Numbered from the stretch's first letter, positions 9,601 to 18,904 are shown. The stretch is 64,000 bases of DNA from Reichenbachiella carrageenanivorans (GCF_025639805.1 NZ_CP106735.1:3443501-3507500), one strand, 5' to 3'. A program made the numbers and translations. The notes: generated by a model from the sequence alone, not told the origin.

Positions 9601-11031
9601 TCTGTTGCGTCATTGGGTTTTTTACCTATGGCTTTGTCTCATTCCTCTGGTGCCGAAGTCCAGAAACCATTGGCTACTGTTGTGATAGGTGGGTTGATTA
9701 CGGCTACGTTTTTGACTTTGATCGTATTGCCTATTCTTTATTATTATTTTGAGAAAGGGATAAAGGTCAAACCAGTTGTCGCTCTGTTGTTGATTGTGAG
9801 CTTGTTCGTCGCTAACCCGCAAAAAGTCATGGCACAAGCGGCTCCAGTGGTTTATCAATCGCTTGATGAAGTGCTAGATGTGGCGCTAGTAAATAACCCC
9901 ACGCTGAAAGCAGAAGATTTGTATGTACAGCAGCAGCAAGCGACCAAACAAACCAGTTGGAACCTGCCTAAAACGGATGTAAGGTGGACGCATGGGCAAT
10001 ACAATAGCGTATATGATAATGACAATCAGTTTAGTATCAGTCAACGGTTTGAGTTTCCGACGGTATATGCCAATCAAAGTAAATTGGCGCAAGCCAAAGT
10101 GGAGCATAGCGAACAGCGAAAAGCCATCACACAAAACGAACTGGTGAAAGAAGTGAAGGCGGCTTGGTATGCGCTGTGGTATGCCAAAAGCAAGGCTTTA
10201 CTTTTAAAGCAACAGGACAGTATCTATTTGCGCTATGCCGAAGCTGCCAGTTTACGCTATGCTACTGGTGAAAGCAATTTGCTAGAGAAAGCAACGGCTC
10301 AGTCGCAGGTAGCTGATATAGAAGTGATGCTTGCTCAAAACAAATCGGATATAGAGATTTTACGTACGCGGCTTCGTACATTGCTAGATACAGAAACGGT
10401 GAGGCAGGCCGATTTAGGGTATTTGACAGCAAAGAAGTTTGCTATATCACCAGATTCTGTTTCGCTGGCGGCCAACCCTACCTTGCAATGGTTTCAGGGA
10501 CAGATAGATATTCTAGATCAGGAAAAAGTGGTGGAAAAATCTCGACTGCTGCCAGACATTACGTTGGGTTATGTGAATCAATCGCTCAATGGTCCTGGAC
10601 TTGATATAAATGGTACTCCAGTCAATTACAGTTCTAGTGATCGGTTTTCTAGTTTTCAAATAGGGGTGGCTTTGCCGATTTTTGGGTCGAAGTCACAGCT
10701 GTCAGCCGTCAAGGCGGCAGAGCTCAAAAAACAAGTAAGTACAGCACAATTAGAAGCTGCCACCAATGAAGTAAATGGGCAATGGCGTGCGCTGATTCAG
10801 CAATACAAAAAGCACAGAAATAGTTTGAATTATTATGAAAACAATGCCTTGCCTCAGGCTGATCTGATTTTGGCACAAGCCCAGAAAGGATTTGAAGGAG
10901 GAGAGATAGGCTATGTGGAATATACTCAAGGGCTCGACCGAGCTTTGAACGTGAAGTTCAACTACTTCGCCATACTCAATGAATACAATCAGACACTCAT
11001 ACAAATCGAATTCATTTCTGGAATTCAATAA
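6658..11031 (+). CDS. CzcA/CusA-family heavy-metal RND pump fused to a TolC-like outer membrane domain
   Basis: Residues 1 to about 1035 form a complete heavy-metal efflux (HME) RND proton antiporter with the relay acids Asp401, Asp407 and Glu414 in DFGLIVDGAVIIVE, matching the CzcA positions Asp402/Asp408/Glu415. The porter domain carries QPIQMRFNELMTGVRQDVA, more CzcA-like than CusA-like, so the metal (Zn/Co/Cd or Cu) is not certain. Residues from about 1062 to 1457 are a TolC/CzcC-type outer membrane factor (LDEVLDVALVNNPTLKAED, long helices). The junction (about 1035-1061) looks like a former signal peptide: positive charges, a hydrophobic run and MAQA. The fusion lacks only the adaptor, which is the next gene 12 bp downstream. 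Confidence 0.92.
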   Translation: MLDKIIRFSVDHKLIVGLFTLGLIIWGIFSLAQLPMDAVPDITNNQVQVITTSPTLAAEEVERLITFPVEVTMATIPEIEEIRSFSRFGLSVVTIVFNERVDVYWARQQVNERMAEVEAQIPPNVGRPRLAPVTTGLGEIYQYVISTAPGYESQYDARQLRSIQDWIVRRQLLGTPGVADVSSFGGYLKQYEIAINPDRLNAMQVSIADIFEALESNNENTGGAYIEKNMTALFIRSEGLVGSMEDIENIVIKNHADGIPVLIRDVGKVQLGHAVRYGATTRNGEGEVVSAIVMMLKGENSAEVIKNIKTRIEQIKKTLPEGVTIEPFLDRTKLVNTAISTVTKNLTEGALIVVFVLLLLLGNIRAGLIVASVIPLSLLFAFSMMNLFGVSGNLMSLGAIDFGLIVDGAVIIVEATMHHLGLLKWGRRLTQQEMDDEVYASASKIRNSAAFGEIIILIVYLPILALVGTEGKMFGPMAQTVSFAILGAFLLSLTYVPMASALFLSKKGEHKANVSDKIMAFFHRLYDPLIRWAMYKRPWLLASTLALFTWALYTFSVMGGEFIPTLEEGDFAVETRVITGSSLQNTIQATTQAEQLLLEQFPEVLQVVSKIGSGEIPTDPMPPEAADLMIILKDKSEWESASNREDLANLMSEALEVIPGVTFGFQQPIQMRFNELMTGVRQDVAIKIYGEDLDQLSEYAQQIGAIASGVSGAVDLYLEEVTGVPQIVIDYKRNQLAKYGLHIKEVNQTIQAAFAGASAGLVYEGERRFDLVVRLKEIHRSGLQDVRNLYISRPDGHQIPLYQLADVQIKEGPYQIQRDNTRRRIIVAFNVRNRDVESVVTEMQDKINQSIVFAPGYSVSYGGQFENLIEARQRLSVAVPLALLLIFVLLYFTFQSVKQGILIFTAIPLSAIGGIFALWLRDMPFSISAGVGFIALFGVAVLNGIVLIGEFNQLKKEGVSDVFERVFKGTAIRLRPVIMTASVASLGFLPMALSHSSGAEVQKPLATVVIGGLITATFLTLIVLPILYYYFEKGIKVKPVVALLLIVSLFVANPQKVMAQAAPVVYQSLDEVLDVALVNNPTLKAEDLYVQQQQATKQTSWNLPKTDVRWTHGQYNSVYDNDNQFSISQRFEFPTVYANQSKLAQAKVEHSEQRKAITQNELVKEVKAAWYALWYAKSKALLLKQQDSIYLRYAEAASLRYATGESNLLEKATAQSQVADIEVMLAQNKSDIEILRTRLRTLLDTETVRQADLGYLTAKKFAISPDSVSLAANPTLQWFQGQIDILDQEKVVEKSRLLPDITLGYVNQSLNGPGLDINGTPVNYSSSDRFSSFQIGVALPIFGSKSQLSAVKAAELKKQVSTAQLEAATNEVNGQWRALIQQYKKHRNSLNYYENNALPQADLILAQAQKGFEGGEIGYVEYTQGLDRALNVKFNYFAILNEYNQTLIQIEFISGIQ

Positions 11032-11042
11032 ATAAAATAGAT

Positions 11043-12257
<1,215 letters not shown>

Positions 12258-12281
12258 AGATTAACCTCCACTATTTATAAC

Positions 12282-12322
12282 AGGCTTGTACACTTCTGAT
12301 AAGATGTGTACGAGCCTCTTTG
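12282..12322 (+). terminator. Predicted Rho-independent terminator after the metal efflux operon
   Basis: An inverted repeat pairs AGGCTtGTACAC with GTGTACgAGCCT around an 11-nt loop, followed by a T-rich CTCTTTGT. It lies 24 bp after the adaptor stop. Confidence 0.6.
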
Positions 12323-12361
12323 TATATTGCGAATCGAAAAATATATCTACGCCATACCTTC

Positions 12362-13042
12362 ATGCAGCAACATACGGTGAATCTATTCGGCCAGCCTTTT
12401 GAGCTGCTTTTTGAGCAGGTCAAAGCATGTTTCTCTAACCATTATTACCATTACCAAAAGCATGTAGTGATGCTTGAAAATGAGCAGAACGAAGTCATGG
12501 GGTATATCCGACTGCCACTGCACCTTTCTGTAAATGACCAGCTCGATGTACTGGCCACAGATACACTGGTACTTTATTTGACTATAGAATCTGGAAATGC
12601 GGCCATCAGTGTGATGTTTGGTAAAACCAATGTCTATCACACCACCTTTTCTGCTTATATGAATCGCAAAAAGCAGGGGGTCAGCCAGATAAAATATTTA
12701 AATAAGAAAGGAAAATCACGAGCAGGATCGAGAGTGCGTTTGGCAGCTACTATAGCCTTTTTTGAGGATATCAACACAACTTTGACTAAGCTCTTGGGTG
12801 AGTATGAGGTAGCACGAATAGCTATCAACTGCAATACCACTTTGATTCCTTATTTACACCAATCTAAGGTTGCCTGCCCATTCACAAAAAGCGATGCTAG
12901 GCTATATAAAATCCCCCTACATATTTCTCAATCCAATTTCACTAATATAGATAAGGCAGTGAAAAAATTGATAGCACCCATTCTTTTCTATGATGTGAAA
13001 TATGCTTCTTGTTTTGGATGTTTTCACGAAAGTAAAGAATGA
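12362..13042 (+). CDS. Hypothetical protein (226 aa)
   Basis: I start it at ATG 12362; the open frame extends upstream to a TTG at 12320, which overlaps the terminator of the previous operon. It has no signal peptide or membrane segment, so it is probably cytoplasmic. There is a basic patch (NRKKQGVSQIKYLNKKGKSR) and a C-terminal CFGCFHESKE whose two Cys could bind a metal. It resembles no family I know. It is monocistronic, between the efflux operon and the response regulator. Confidence 0.65.
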   Translation: MQQHTVNLFGQPFELLFEQVKACFSNHYYHYQKHVVMLENEQNEVMGYIRLPLHLSVNDQLDVLATDTLVLYLTIESGNAAISVMFGKTNVYHTTFSAYMNRKKQGVSQIKYLNKKGKSRAGSRVRLAATIAFFEDINTTLTKLLGEYEVARIAINCNTTLIPYLHQSKVACPFTKSDARLYKIPLHISQSNFTNIDKAVKKLIAPILFYDVKYASCFGCFHESKE

Positions 13043-13152
13043 GCTAGCGAGGTGTGATTTCCGTTTATGCGATTAATTTTTAGTAGTGTTGACAATACAA
13101 TTGATTTAGAATAAATTGGATGTTTGTCATAAACAAATGAGCAGCCGAGAAA

Positions 13153-13878
13153 ATGAATAAATTTAGGGTGTATGTGGTGGAAGATGAACTGCTGATCGCT
13201 CGGGCCTTAGAAATAGCTATAGAAGAGAGTGGTTATGAGTATGTAGGAGGGACGGACAATGCAGGAGAGGCGATCAAAGATATTATAGAAATACAGCCAG
13301 ATATCGTACTGTTAGACATCACTATAGCAGGGGAAAAGGACGGGATTGCGCTGGCTCATGAGATTAATAAAATCTCACAAACGCCGTTTCTTTTTGTAAC
13401 CAGTCATACTACCGATCAGTTTTTAATGCGAGTGAACGAAACTCATCCTGCAGGTTTTATTTCCAAGCCGTTTAATGAATCCGACATCAAAGCCAATATC
13501 ATGATCGCGATGAATAACCATGAGGATCGTTTGGCAAAGCAAGCGCCTCCTGTATTGTCGTACGACGAAAAAATACTGGGGTTATTGCGAGAAAACATTG
13601 TACAGCATTTGGAAAAAGAAGACATTAGCGTAGAATCATTGGCGGAGACTGTGAGTATGAGTGAGAGTACATTGAGACGGTTTCTTAAGAAAATGATAGA
13701 TCAGTCGCCAGGCAATTTTATTAGAGAGGTGAGGTTGGAGGTGGCTTATGAGTTGTTGAAAAATAAACAGGAGAAAAGCATATCGCAAGTAGCCAATCAG
13801 GTAGGTTTTCAAAATGTCAATCATTTTTCCCAGCTTTTCGAGAAGAAATACGGACTTCGAGCTTCGTCAATGCTCTAA
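13153..13878 (+). CDS. Response regulator with AraC-type DNA-binding domain
   Basis: The N-terminal receiver domain has acidic Glu10/Asp11, phospho-acceptor Asp55 (VLLDITI), Thr83 and Lys105 (SKPF). The C-terminal third (about 150-241) is an AraC/XylS double helix-turn-helix (SVESLAETVSMSESTLRRF ... SISQVANQVGF). It is a transcription regulator expected to bind direct-repeat DNA. Its stop codon abuts the stop of the convergent 7TMR-DISM histidine kinase, the likely phosphodonor. A 13-bp direct repeat with 21-bp periodicity in front of that kinase gene is a candidate binding site. Confidence 0.92.
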   Translation: MNKFRVYVVEDELLIARALEIAIEESGYEYVGGTDNAGEAIKDIIEIQPDIVLLDITIAGEKDGIALAHEINKISQTPFLFVTSHTTDQFLMRVNETHPAGFISKPFNESDIKANIMIAMNNHEDRLAKQAPPVLSYDEKILGLLRENIVQHLEKEDISVESLAETVSMSESTLRRFLKKMIDQSPGNFIREVRLEVAYELLKNKQEKSISQVANQVGFQNVNHFSQLFEKKYGLRASSML

Positions 13879-15702
13879 TCAACTCTTTTTTATAGACTCA
13901 AAGTCAATCTTAAAAGCGGTGCCGTTTGTTTGCTCGACAGTCAACACGCCCCTGATTTGCTTCACCAGAGAATAGACCAACGTGACTCCCATACTTTTTT
14001 TCTTATCGAAATCAGTTGGTAGCCCTTTTGTGCCATTATCGCTAACCAAGAGGTGAAATCCTGTAGGAGTTTGATGGAGTTTGATTTGAAGTTTCCCTTG
14101 AGTTATGGTGCTGAATACATGCTTATAAGCATTCGATATGAGTTCTGTTAGGATTAGCCCTAGCGGTACAGCAGTATCTATATCCATTGTAATGTCTCGT
14201 ACTTCTATTGCTAGATCTACGTTGTTTTTCGGTTGGAAGGTGTCTTGTAGGATTTGTGCCAGATCGGTTACATAGTCTTTCATGTCGATCTTGGCATAGG
14301 CGTCATTGGCGTATAACTTTTGGTGGATCAGCGACATGGACTTGATCCTGCTTTGGCCTTCTCTGACGGCAGCCTTAGCGGCCTTATCTTTGAGGTGGTG
14401 ACTTTGTATGTATAGGATGCTGGAGACCAGTTGTAGGTTGTTTTTTACACGATGGTGAATTTCTTTGAGTAGAACTTCTTTTTCCTCTACCAGTAGGTTT
14501 AGTTTTTCTGTTCTTACTTTCACAAGCTGCTCTAGCTCTTTGTTCATTTGCGTCTGAAGTAGCAGGTTTTCTTTTCGGATTTGATTGTAATTATATCCTA
14601 AGGCAAATGACATCAAACACACTTCTATAAGCTTGCCTACATAGGCAAAGTTTGCTGTGAAAAGATTGTCGGGAAGGTAGCCTTCTGTACGCAGCCCATA
14701 TACGATGATCCCAATCAGGTAAATACTCCATGCCACTTGGAAGTAGCGTGCCACGGTTACTTTTCTGTAGGTAAGCGTGGTACTAATGATCAGCACCACG
14801 AAAGATCCCACACCTGTACCCAGTACTACGATTTGTTTGGCTAGGTAGGAAAAGCCCATAAGTTCGAATAAAGGAATACTAAGTCCTGATAACATGATGG
14901 CGTATATGCTATACTTCATCCAAGGTGTGAAATGTTTCTCCCCTAAGAATAGCATACAGAAGTAGGAGGATATGAAAATATTGATACCGATGCCGACACT
15001 CACTACATAGTACGACAGCCAATAGGAGTGTGGTAAGATCGCATAAAAATAGCCTTGTATTCCCATTTGAATGATCGTGGTGAGCAGGATGCCTGCACTG
15101 TAGAATATGTACTTAAAGTCCCTCACCGAAAACCAAAGCATCATGTTGTAGCTAAACATCGCCAATAGTCCACCGATTAGAATAATAGCAAAAAAACCTT
15201 CCTCTTGTTTGACTAAAAAATGCTTGGCGACATCACGTACACTTATGGGTAGTACTAGTGCATATGTGCTTTTTACTCTAAGATAGATGGTGCTGTCACT
15301 GATGGGGGTATCTACGATCACATAGGGAGAGTTGATCGCATCAGGCTGATCAGATGGAGTCACTCTAAATCCGAAATTGTATTGGTGCAATAGGTTTGCC
15401 GTATCGTAATAAAATACGTTTAGTTCGTCGAGAAGAGTCCGGTTCAATTCGAGCACAAAGGGGCTTGTAGGGATTTCTTCCAATTTTATTTTAACCCAAT
15501 ATGTGCTTTGAGTGACCCCCTTGGTGAAGTCTTGACTGACTATGGGAGTGTATTTCATACCCATGGCCTGCGTCAAATTGAAATGATCGTGTCGATCTTC
15601 TATATAGGACAACTTGAAATCATATTCTCTGTTGTGACTGCCTATCGCTATGGGTTGTATGCAGATCAGGAAGAGTATGAAAATTCCAATTTTCTTGTAC
15701 AT
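13879..15702 (-). CDS. 7TMR-DISM sensor histidine kinase (HisKA_2 type)
   Basis: After a signal peptide (about 1-21) comes a periplasmic 7TMR-DISM extracellular domain (about 25-160), then seven hydrophobic helices (about 170-380), a short coiled coil (QTQMNKELEQLVKVRTEKL), a HisKA_2 domain with EIHHRVKNNLQ (His417 the likely phospho-acceptor) and a HATPase domain (ELISNAYKHV, VSDNG). Kinases of this layout are common in Bacteroidetes and often sense carbohydrates or envelope signals. I use ATG 15702; the alternative at 15708 is a TTG. It is convergent with the AraC-type response regulator, zero bases between the stops. Confidence 0.92.
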   Translation of the reverse strand: MYKKIGIFILFLICIQPIAIGSHNREYDFKLSYIEDRHDHFNLTQAMGMKYTPIVSQDFTKGVTQSTYWVKIKLEEIPTSPFVLELNRTLLDELNVFYYDTANLLHQYNFGFRVTPSDQPDAINSPYVIVDTPISDSTIYLRVKSTYALVLPISVRDVAKHFLVKQEEGFFAIILIGGLLAMFSYNMMLWFSVRDFKYIFYSAGILLTTIIQMGIQGYFYAILPHSYWLSYYVVSVGIGINIFISSYFCMLFLGEKHFTPWMKYSIYAIMLSGLSIPLFELMGFSYLAKQIVVLGTGVGSFVVLIISTTLTYRKVTVARYFQVAWSIYLIGIIVYGLRTEGYLPDNLFTANFAYVGKLIEVCLMSFALGYNYNQIRKENLLLQTQMNKELEQLVKVRTEKLNLLVEEKEVLLKEIHHRVKNNLQLVSSILYIQSHHLKDKAAKAAVREGQSRIKSMSLIHQKLYANDAYAKIDMKDYVTDLAQILQDTFQPKNNVDLAIEVRDITMDIDTAVPLGLILTELISNAYKHVFSTITQGKLQIKLHQTPTGFHLLVSDNGTKGLPTDFDKKKSMGVTLVYSLVKQIRGVLTVEQTNGTAFKIDFESIKKS

Positions 15703-15753
15703 GTGCAATTATACTTTCGATTGGGTTAGAAATACAAGGTTGATCAAATATCA

Positions 15754-15787
15754 ATTGACGGGTTTCGAGTATTTATTGACGGGTTTC
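15754..15787. promoter_or_regulatory. 13-bp direct repeat with 21-bp spacing, candidate operator
   Basis: ATTGACGGGTTTC occurs exactly twice, at 15754-15766 and 15775-15787. The 21-bp (two helical turns) same-face spacing is that of AraC-family half-sites. The repeat lies between the kinase gene (start 15702, minus) and the DUF1566 gene (start 15877, plus), so it could control either. The AraC-type response regulator nearby is the obvious candidate protein; this is inference. Confidence 0.6.
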
Positions 15788-15876
15788 AAATAGGATTAGC
15801 TAGAGAATACATTTTCCTTTGTATTTGAGTGGTATTTGGAGTTATCCACTTGAGAAAAACTTTAAATGAATATATG

Positions 15877-16542
15877 ATGAAAAGTATAGAAAAAAGTAAA
15901 TGGAACCAGTTAGGACGTAGTTTGTTGTTTCCTATGATAGCACTTACGCTAATGTGCAATACCTGTGAGGTAGATGATGATGATGATGTGGAACCTACAG
16001 TAGATCTGCAGGGGGCTTTGGATGACGGAGAGGCTTTATCAGAGTTGTTGGAATCATATTCCGAAAAAGATTTTTATGGGTTGACCTACGAAGGGGGCTA
16101 CATATTCTATATAGACAAGGATAATGAAGTGGCGTATATCGCAGCTAAACAAGATTTTGGAAGTAGTGTGGAGTTTAGCGATGAATATTTTGACTTAGGA
16201 AGAATGCTTAGTTCTAATATAGGGAAAGGGAAATCAAATACAGAAACACTGATTTCAGAATTGGGTAATACAAGCAGCCATGTCGCACGTACATGCTATT
16301 CTATTAGTACAGAAGGGTACAGTGATTGGTTTTTGCCTAGCAAAAGTGAATTGTATAGAATGAGAGATAATATATATAAGAATGGTAATGCTGGGAATTT
16401 CCCTGGCGGCAGTACCAACGCAGGTTATTATTGGCACTCAACTGTAAGCGGTTCTAGAGGATATGCGGTGCAGTTTGTAAATAATTCAGAAACTACACCG
16501 AGTAAAGCTAACTTACGTCCAGTTCGACAGGCATTTTATTAA
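15877..16542 (+). CDS. Exported DUF1566 (Lcl C-terminal-like) protein
   Basis: The N-terminus is a long signal with Cys residues (LTLMCNTCEVDDDDD) that may be a lipobox, although the residue at -1 is not ideal. The C-terminal part carries DUF1566 features: GGYIFYIDKDN near the start, SDWFLPSKSEL, YYWHSTVSGSRGYAVQF and a terminal LRPVRQAF. Proteins with this module are surface or envelope proteins of unclear role. The start is ATG 15877 (15874 also possible). A strong terminator follows. It sits downstream of the 13-bp direct repeat and may be a target of the adjacent two-component system. Confidence 0.8.
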   Translation: MKSIEKSKWNQLGRSLLFPMIALTLMCNTCEVDDDDDVEPTVDLQGALDDGEALSELLESYSEKDFYGLTYEGGYIFYIDKDNEVAYIAAKQDFGSSVEFSDEYFDLGRMLSSNIGKGKSNTETLISELGNTSSHVARTCYSISTEGYSDWFLPSKSELYRMRDNIYKNGNAGNFPGGSTNAGYYWHSTVSGSRGYAVQFVNNSETTPSKANLRPVRQAFY

Positions 16543-16570
16543 AATCTAACTTGGCTAACCTAAAGTAGCA

Positions 16571-16605
16571 AGCCCGCTAAATCGAGAAGATTAGCGGGCT
16601 TTTTG
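16571..16605 (+). terminator. Rho-independent terminator after the DUF1566 gene
   Basis: A perfect 10-bp stem AGCCCGCTAA / TTAGCGGGCT with a 10-nt loop is followed by TTTTGTTTG. Confidence 0.85.
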
Positions 16606-16631
16606 TTTGAGTCGTGTCCTATCTATCTAAT

Positions 16632-16976
16632 CTATCGTCCGACCAAGGCCACACCATCAAAATGGATGCCTTCCCAGCCGTGTTGGATAAAATTCCGAAT
16701 GTTTTGGTGATCTGTCCCGTTTGGATTTTCAAGTACATCTTTTCTATAGTAGTCACCGAAGCATTGTAAGGTCTCCTCTGGTGAAAACCCTTGATCTTTA
16801 GCAAAAGCAAACAGTTTACAAGAGCCCGAGTTTTGTCCTTCATCGTTACGAAGGTCACCATTTCGAAACGCTGTAGGAGAAAAGACATAATGTGCTTCGA
16901 TCACCTGCATGGTGTCATCGAATGAAACAAATGTAGGGGTAGATTGGAGTTTGGTAGTGAATGCGGCTATATCCAT
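16632..16976 (-). CDS. HopJ type III effector family protein (housekeeping homologue)
   Basis: The 114-aa protein carries the family's typical blocks: FSPTAFRNGDLRNDEGQNSG, SCKLFAFAKDQG, CFGDYYRKDVLENPNG, DHQNIRNFI and WEGIHFDG. The family was named after a Pseudomonas syringae secreted protein but is widespread in free-living marine bacteria. No type III secretion genes are visible here, so an effector role is unlikely. The biochemical function is unknown. A 16619-16888 frame on the same strand is a shadow of this gene. Confidence 0.85.
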   Translation of the reverse strand: MDIAAFTTKLQSTPTFVSFDDTMQVIEAHYVFSPTAFRNGDLRNDEGQNSGSCKLFAFAKDQGFSPEETLQCFGDYYRKDVLENPNGTDHQNIRNFIQHGWEGIHFDGVALVGR

Positions 16977-17064
16977 CGATAAAGTTTAGTCAGTAATAAA
17001 GCAGCGAAAATAGAAGTAATCGATTTAAAAATGATAGGATATACCCATTTTAGCATCAAAGCTG

Positions 17065-17100
17065 ACTAGATCAGAAGTTGCGATACCTGTTTGATCTAGT
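17065..17100. repeat. Inverted repeat between the HopJ and nitroreductase genes
   Basis: Perfect 9-bp arms ACTAGATCA / TGATCTAGT are separated by 18 nt. A further pair TACACC (17103-17108) / GGTGTA (about 17140-17145) lies just beyond. It follows the stop of the minus-strand nitroreductase and could fold in its 3' UTR, but no T-run marks it as a standard terminator. Confidence 0.45.
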
Positions 17101-17160
17101 ATTACACCATTTAACCAATGGAAAGACCATGGGATAAACGGTGTAAATATATTGGAGACT

Positions 17161-17760
17161 TTAAATCGATTGTGTTACTTCAAGTACTGGTCTTCTTGAT
17201 TTAGGCGTGATATTTACCTGATTGCTGTCGTTTTGATCTCTGTATCCAATGGCTACAGCTACCAAGGTGTTGTAATCTCCGCCATGGAGGATTTGGTTGT
17301 ACTTATCTGCTTCTATGCCTTCCATGGGAGTAGAGTCTATACCCATTTCAGCACAAGCACTCAAAAACACACCCAATGCCAAATATACCTGTTTGTCGAA
17401 CCATTCCTTGATCATGGTTTCAGGTTGTGGTTTGATCACTTGCTTGAAATACCCAACGGCGCCTTCTGGCAATGTTTGCTCTATTTGCTGTTCAAACTTA
17501 TCTATGTTGTCTATTCTGCTGAATACCACTACAGTGTCACTGTTGATTACTTTTTGGTCGTTAAAATATGACGCCTTAGCTAGCTCTTTTTTAGTATCAG
17601 GATCAGATACGAATGTAAATTTCCAAGGCTGACTGTTGATAGAAGAAGGGCTCATTCTCAAAATTTCTTTAAGCTCTTTTATTTGTGCTGTCGAAATCTT
17701 CTTTGTAGGGTTATAAACCTTGGTGGTGTATCGATTTTGTATGGATGTTAAAAAACTCAT
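17161..17760 (-). CDS. Nitroreductase family protein (NfsB-like)
   Basis: This FMN-dependent NAD(P)H oxidoreductase of 199 aa has the family N-terminus (NRYTTKVYNPTKKIS), the FMN-contact segment RMSPSSINSQPWKF and the GIDSTPMEG loop. Likely substrates are quinones, dihydropteridines or nitroaromatics. It is divergent from an AraC-family regulator across 211 bp that contains several copies of a GTATATATTGG-like half-site, so the regulator probably controls it. Confidence 0.9.
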   Translation of the reverse strand: MSFLTSIQNRYTTKVYNPTKKISTAQIKELKEILRMSPSSINSQPWKFTFVSDPDTKKELAKASYFNDQKVINSDTVVVFSRIDNIDKFEQQIEQTLPEGAVGYFKQVIKPQPETMIKEWFDKQVYLALGVFLSACAEMGIDSTPMEGIEADKYNQILHGGDYNTLVAVAIGYRDQNDSNQVNITPKSRRPVLEVTQSI

Positions 17761-17843
17761 GATATGCTATTGATTTTAATATTTTGCAACTTGATTTTTT
17801 GCGTTATGCTACAAAGAAACGAGTTTGCTCAAGTCGGGTGACA

Positions 17844-17877
17844 GTATATATGTTGGATAAAAAGGTATATATATTGG
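17844..17877 (+). promoter_or_regulatory. Candidate AraC operator, two direct half-sites
   Basis: GTATATATGTTGG (17844-17856) and GTATATATATTGG (17865-17877) match at 12 of 13 positions and start 21 bp apart, the AraC-family half-site spacing. They lie upstream of the nitroreductase start at 17760 and of the AraC gene start at 17972. Confidence 0.6.
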
Positions 17878-17895
17878 TTTTTTATGTTGTAATAT

Positions 17896-17970
17896 CCAAT
17901 ATTCATCTTTTTTCGCGTTGTATTTGTCTTAAATCTACATTTTTACGTAATGTGTAACCAATATACATAC
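17896..17970 (-). promoter_or_regulatory. Two inverted copies of the same AraC half-site
   Basis: On the minus strand, 17970-17958 reads GTATGTATATTGG (12/13 match to the direct copy GTATATATATTGG) and 17908-17896 reads AGATGAATATTGG (weaker). The first copy ends one base before the ATG of the AraC gene, a position suited to autorepression. Confidence 0.45.
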
Positions 17971-17971
17971 T

Positions 17972-18826
17972 ATGAAACTGGAAGAAGCCAAGAGAATATT
18001 TGAAATAGAGGTAGAAGAGTTTTTAGAATGGAAGCATCGTCCACATAAGCACAATTTTTTTGAAATCGTGTACGTGGATCAGGGGAATGGCTACCAGTGT
18101 ATCAATAAGCATGAATTTGCCTATCAAGTAGGCAATGTTTTTTTGTTGCCACCATTAGACTGTCATTCGTTTAGGATAGTAGAAAAATCCAGATTCTATT
18201 TTATTCGTTTTACAGACCATTACTTTCTACATGATCGCTCCATGACGGACTACAAAGATTGGTTTGATAAGATGTCGTACATCCTAGCCAACTACAACAA
18301 AGTGCCAGGAGACATCATAGGCAGTACTCGAGAGCGAGCGTTTATCGCACAGACCATCCAGTTTATACATCAGGAATATTTGCAAGCAGATGTATATTCC
18401 GATGCTATCATTATGGGAGCCATGGTATCTATACTCAATATATTGGCACGCAATATCGAAAAGAACTATGTGCAGCAAGCCAATGATCTGGATGGGAGAT
18501 TTGGTGAGGTGCTAAGGTATATCAATACCAACATCAGTGATCCAGCCTCCCTTCGTATCACCGAGCTGGCCGATCGTTTTGGTATTTCACCTACCTATTT
18601 TTCTGAATACTTCAAGAAGCATGCAGGTCTTAGTTTGGGAGAATATATCACTAAGTCAAAACTGAAATTAGTAGAAACCAAAATACTACATACAGATCTT
18701 TCGCTAAAGGAGATTGCACATCAACTCAGATTTACAGACAGTAGTCATTTGTCTAAAACGTTTAAAAACACTTATGGTATGACCATCAAGGAGTATAAGT
18801 TGAATAATCGAAGAGTGAGTATTTGA
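17972..18826 (+). CDS. AraC family transcriptional regulator
   Basis: An N-terminal cupin-like effector domain (about 20-90; [32 protein letters not shown]) is followed by the C-terminal AraC double helix-turn-helix (about 185-282; [20 protein letters not shown] ... [22 protein letters not shown]). The domain order suggests a ligand-responsive activator or repressor. The divergent nitroreductase is the likely target, given the shared intergenic half-sites. Ligand unknown. Confidence 0.92.
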   Translation: MKLEEAKRIFEIEVEEFLEWKHRPHKHNFFEIVYVDQGNGYQCINKHEFAYQVGNVFLLPPLDCHSFRIVEKSRFYFIRFTDHYFLHDRSMTDYKDWFDKMSYILANYNKVPGDIIGSTRERAFIAQTIQFIHQEYLQADVYSDAIIMGAMVSILNILARNIEKNYVQQANDLDGRFGEVLRYINTNISDPASLRITELADRFGISPTYFSEYFKKHAGLSLGEYITKSKLKLVETKILHTDLSLKEIAHQLRFTDSSHLSKTFKNTYGMTIKEYKLNNRRVSI

Positions 18827-18865
18827 TTTACAAGTTTCATTATTTTTTATTTAAAGTATATAATT

Positions 18866-18883
18866 TCTAAACCATCGTTTAGT
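18866..18883. promoter_or_regulatory. Candidate TetR operator 1, upstream of the TetR gene
   Basis: TCTAAACCATCGTTTAGT is a near-perfect palindrome matching operator 2 at 16 of 18 positions. It lies 22 bp before the TetR gene's ATG and fits autoregulation. Confidence 0.7.
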
Positions 18884-18904
18884 ATTGTCGTATACCACTG
18901 CACA

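Noticed and set aside
16619..16888. 89-codon frame overlapping the HopJ gene on the same strand
   Set aside because: The other frame carries all conserved HopJ family blocks; this one is a shadow.
17065..17145. Inverted repeats as ends of a mobile element
   Set aside because: No transposase, no target duplication and too short a span; a 3' UTR structure is simpler.
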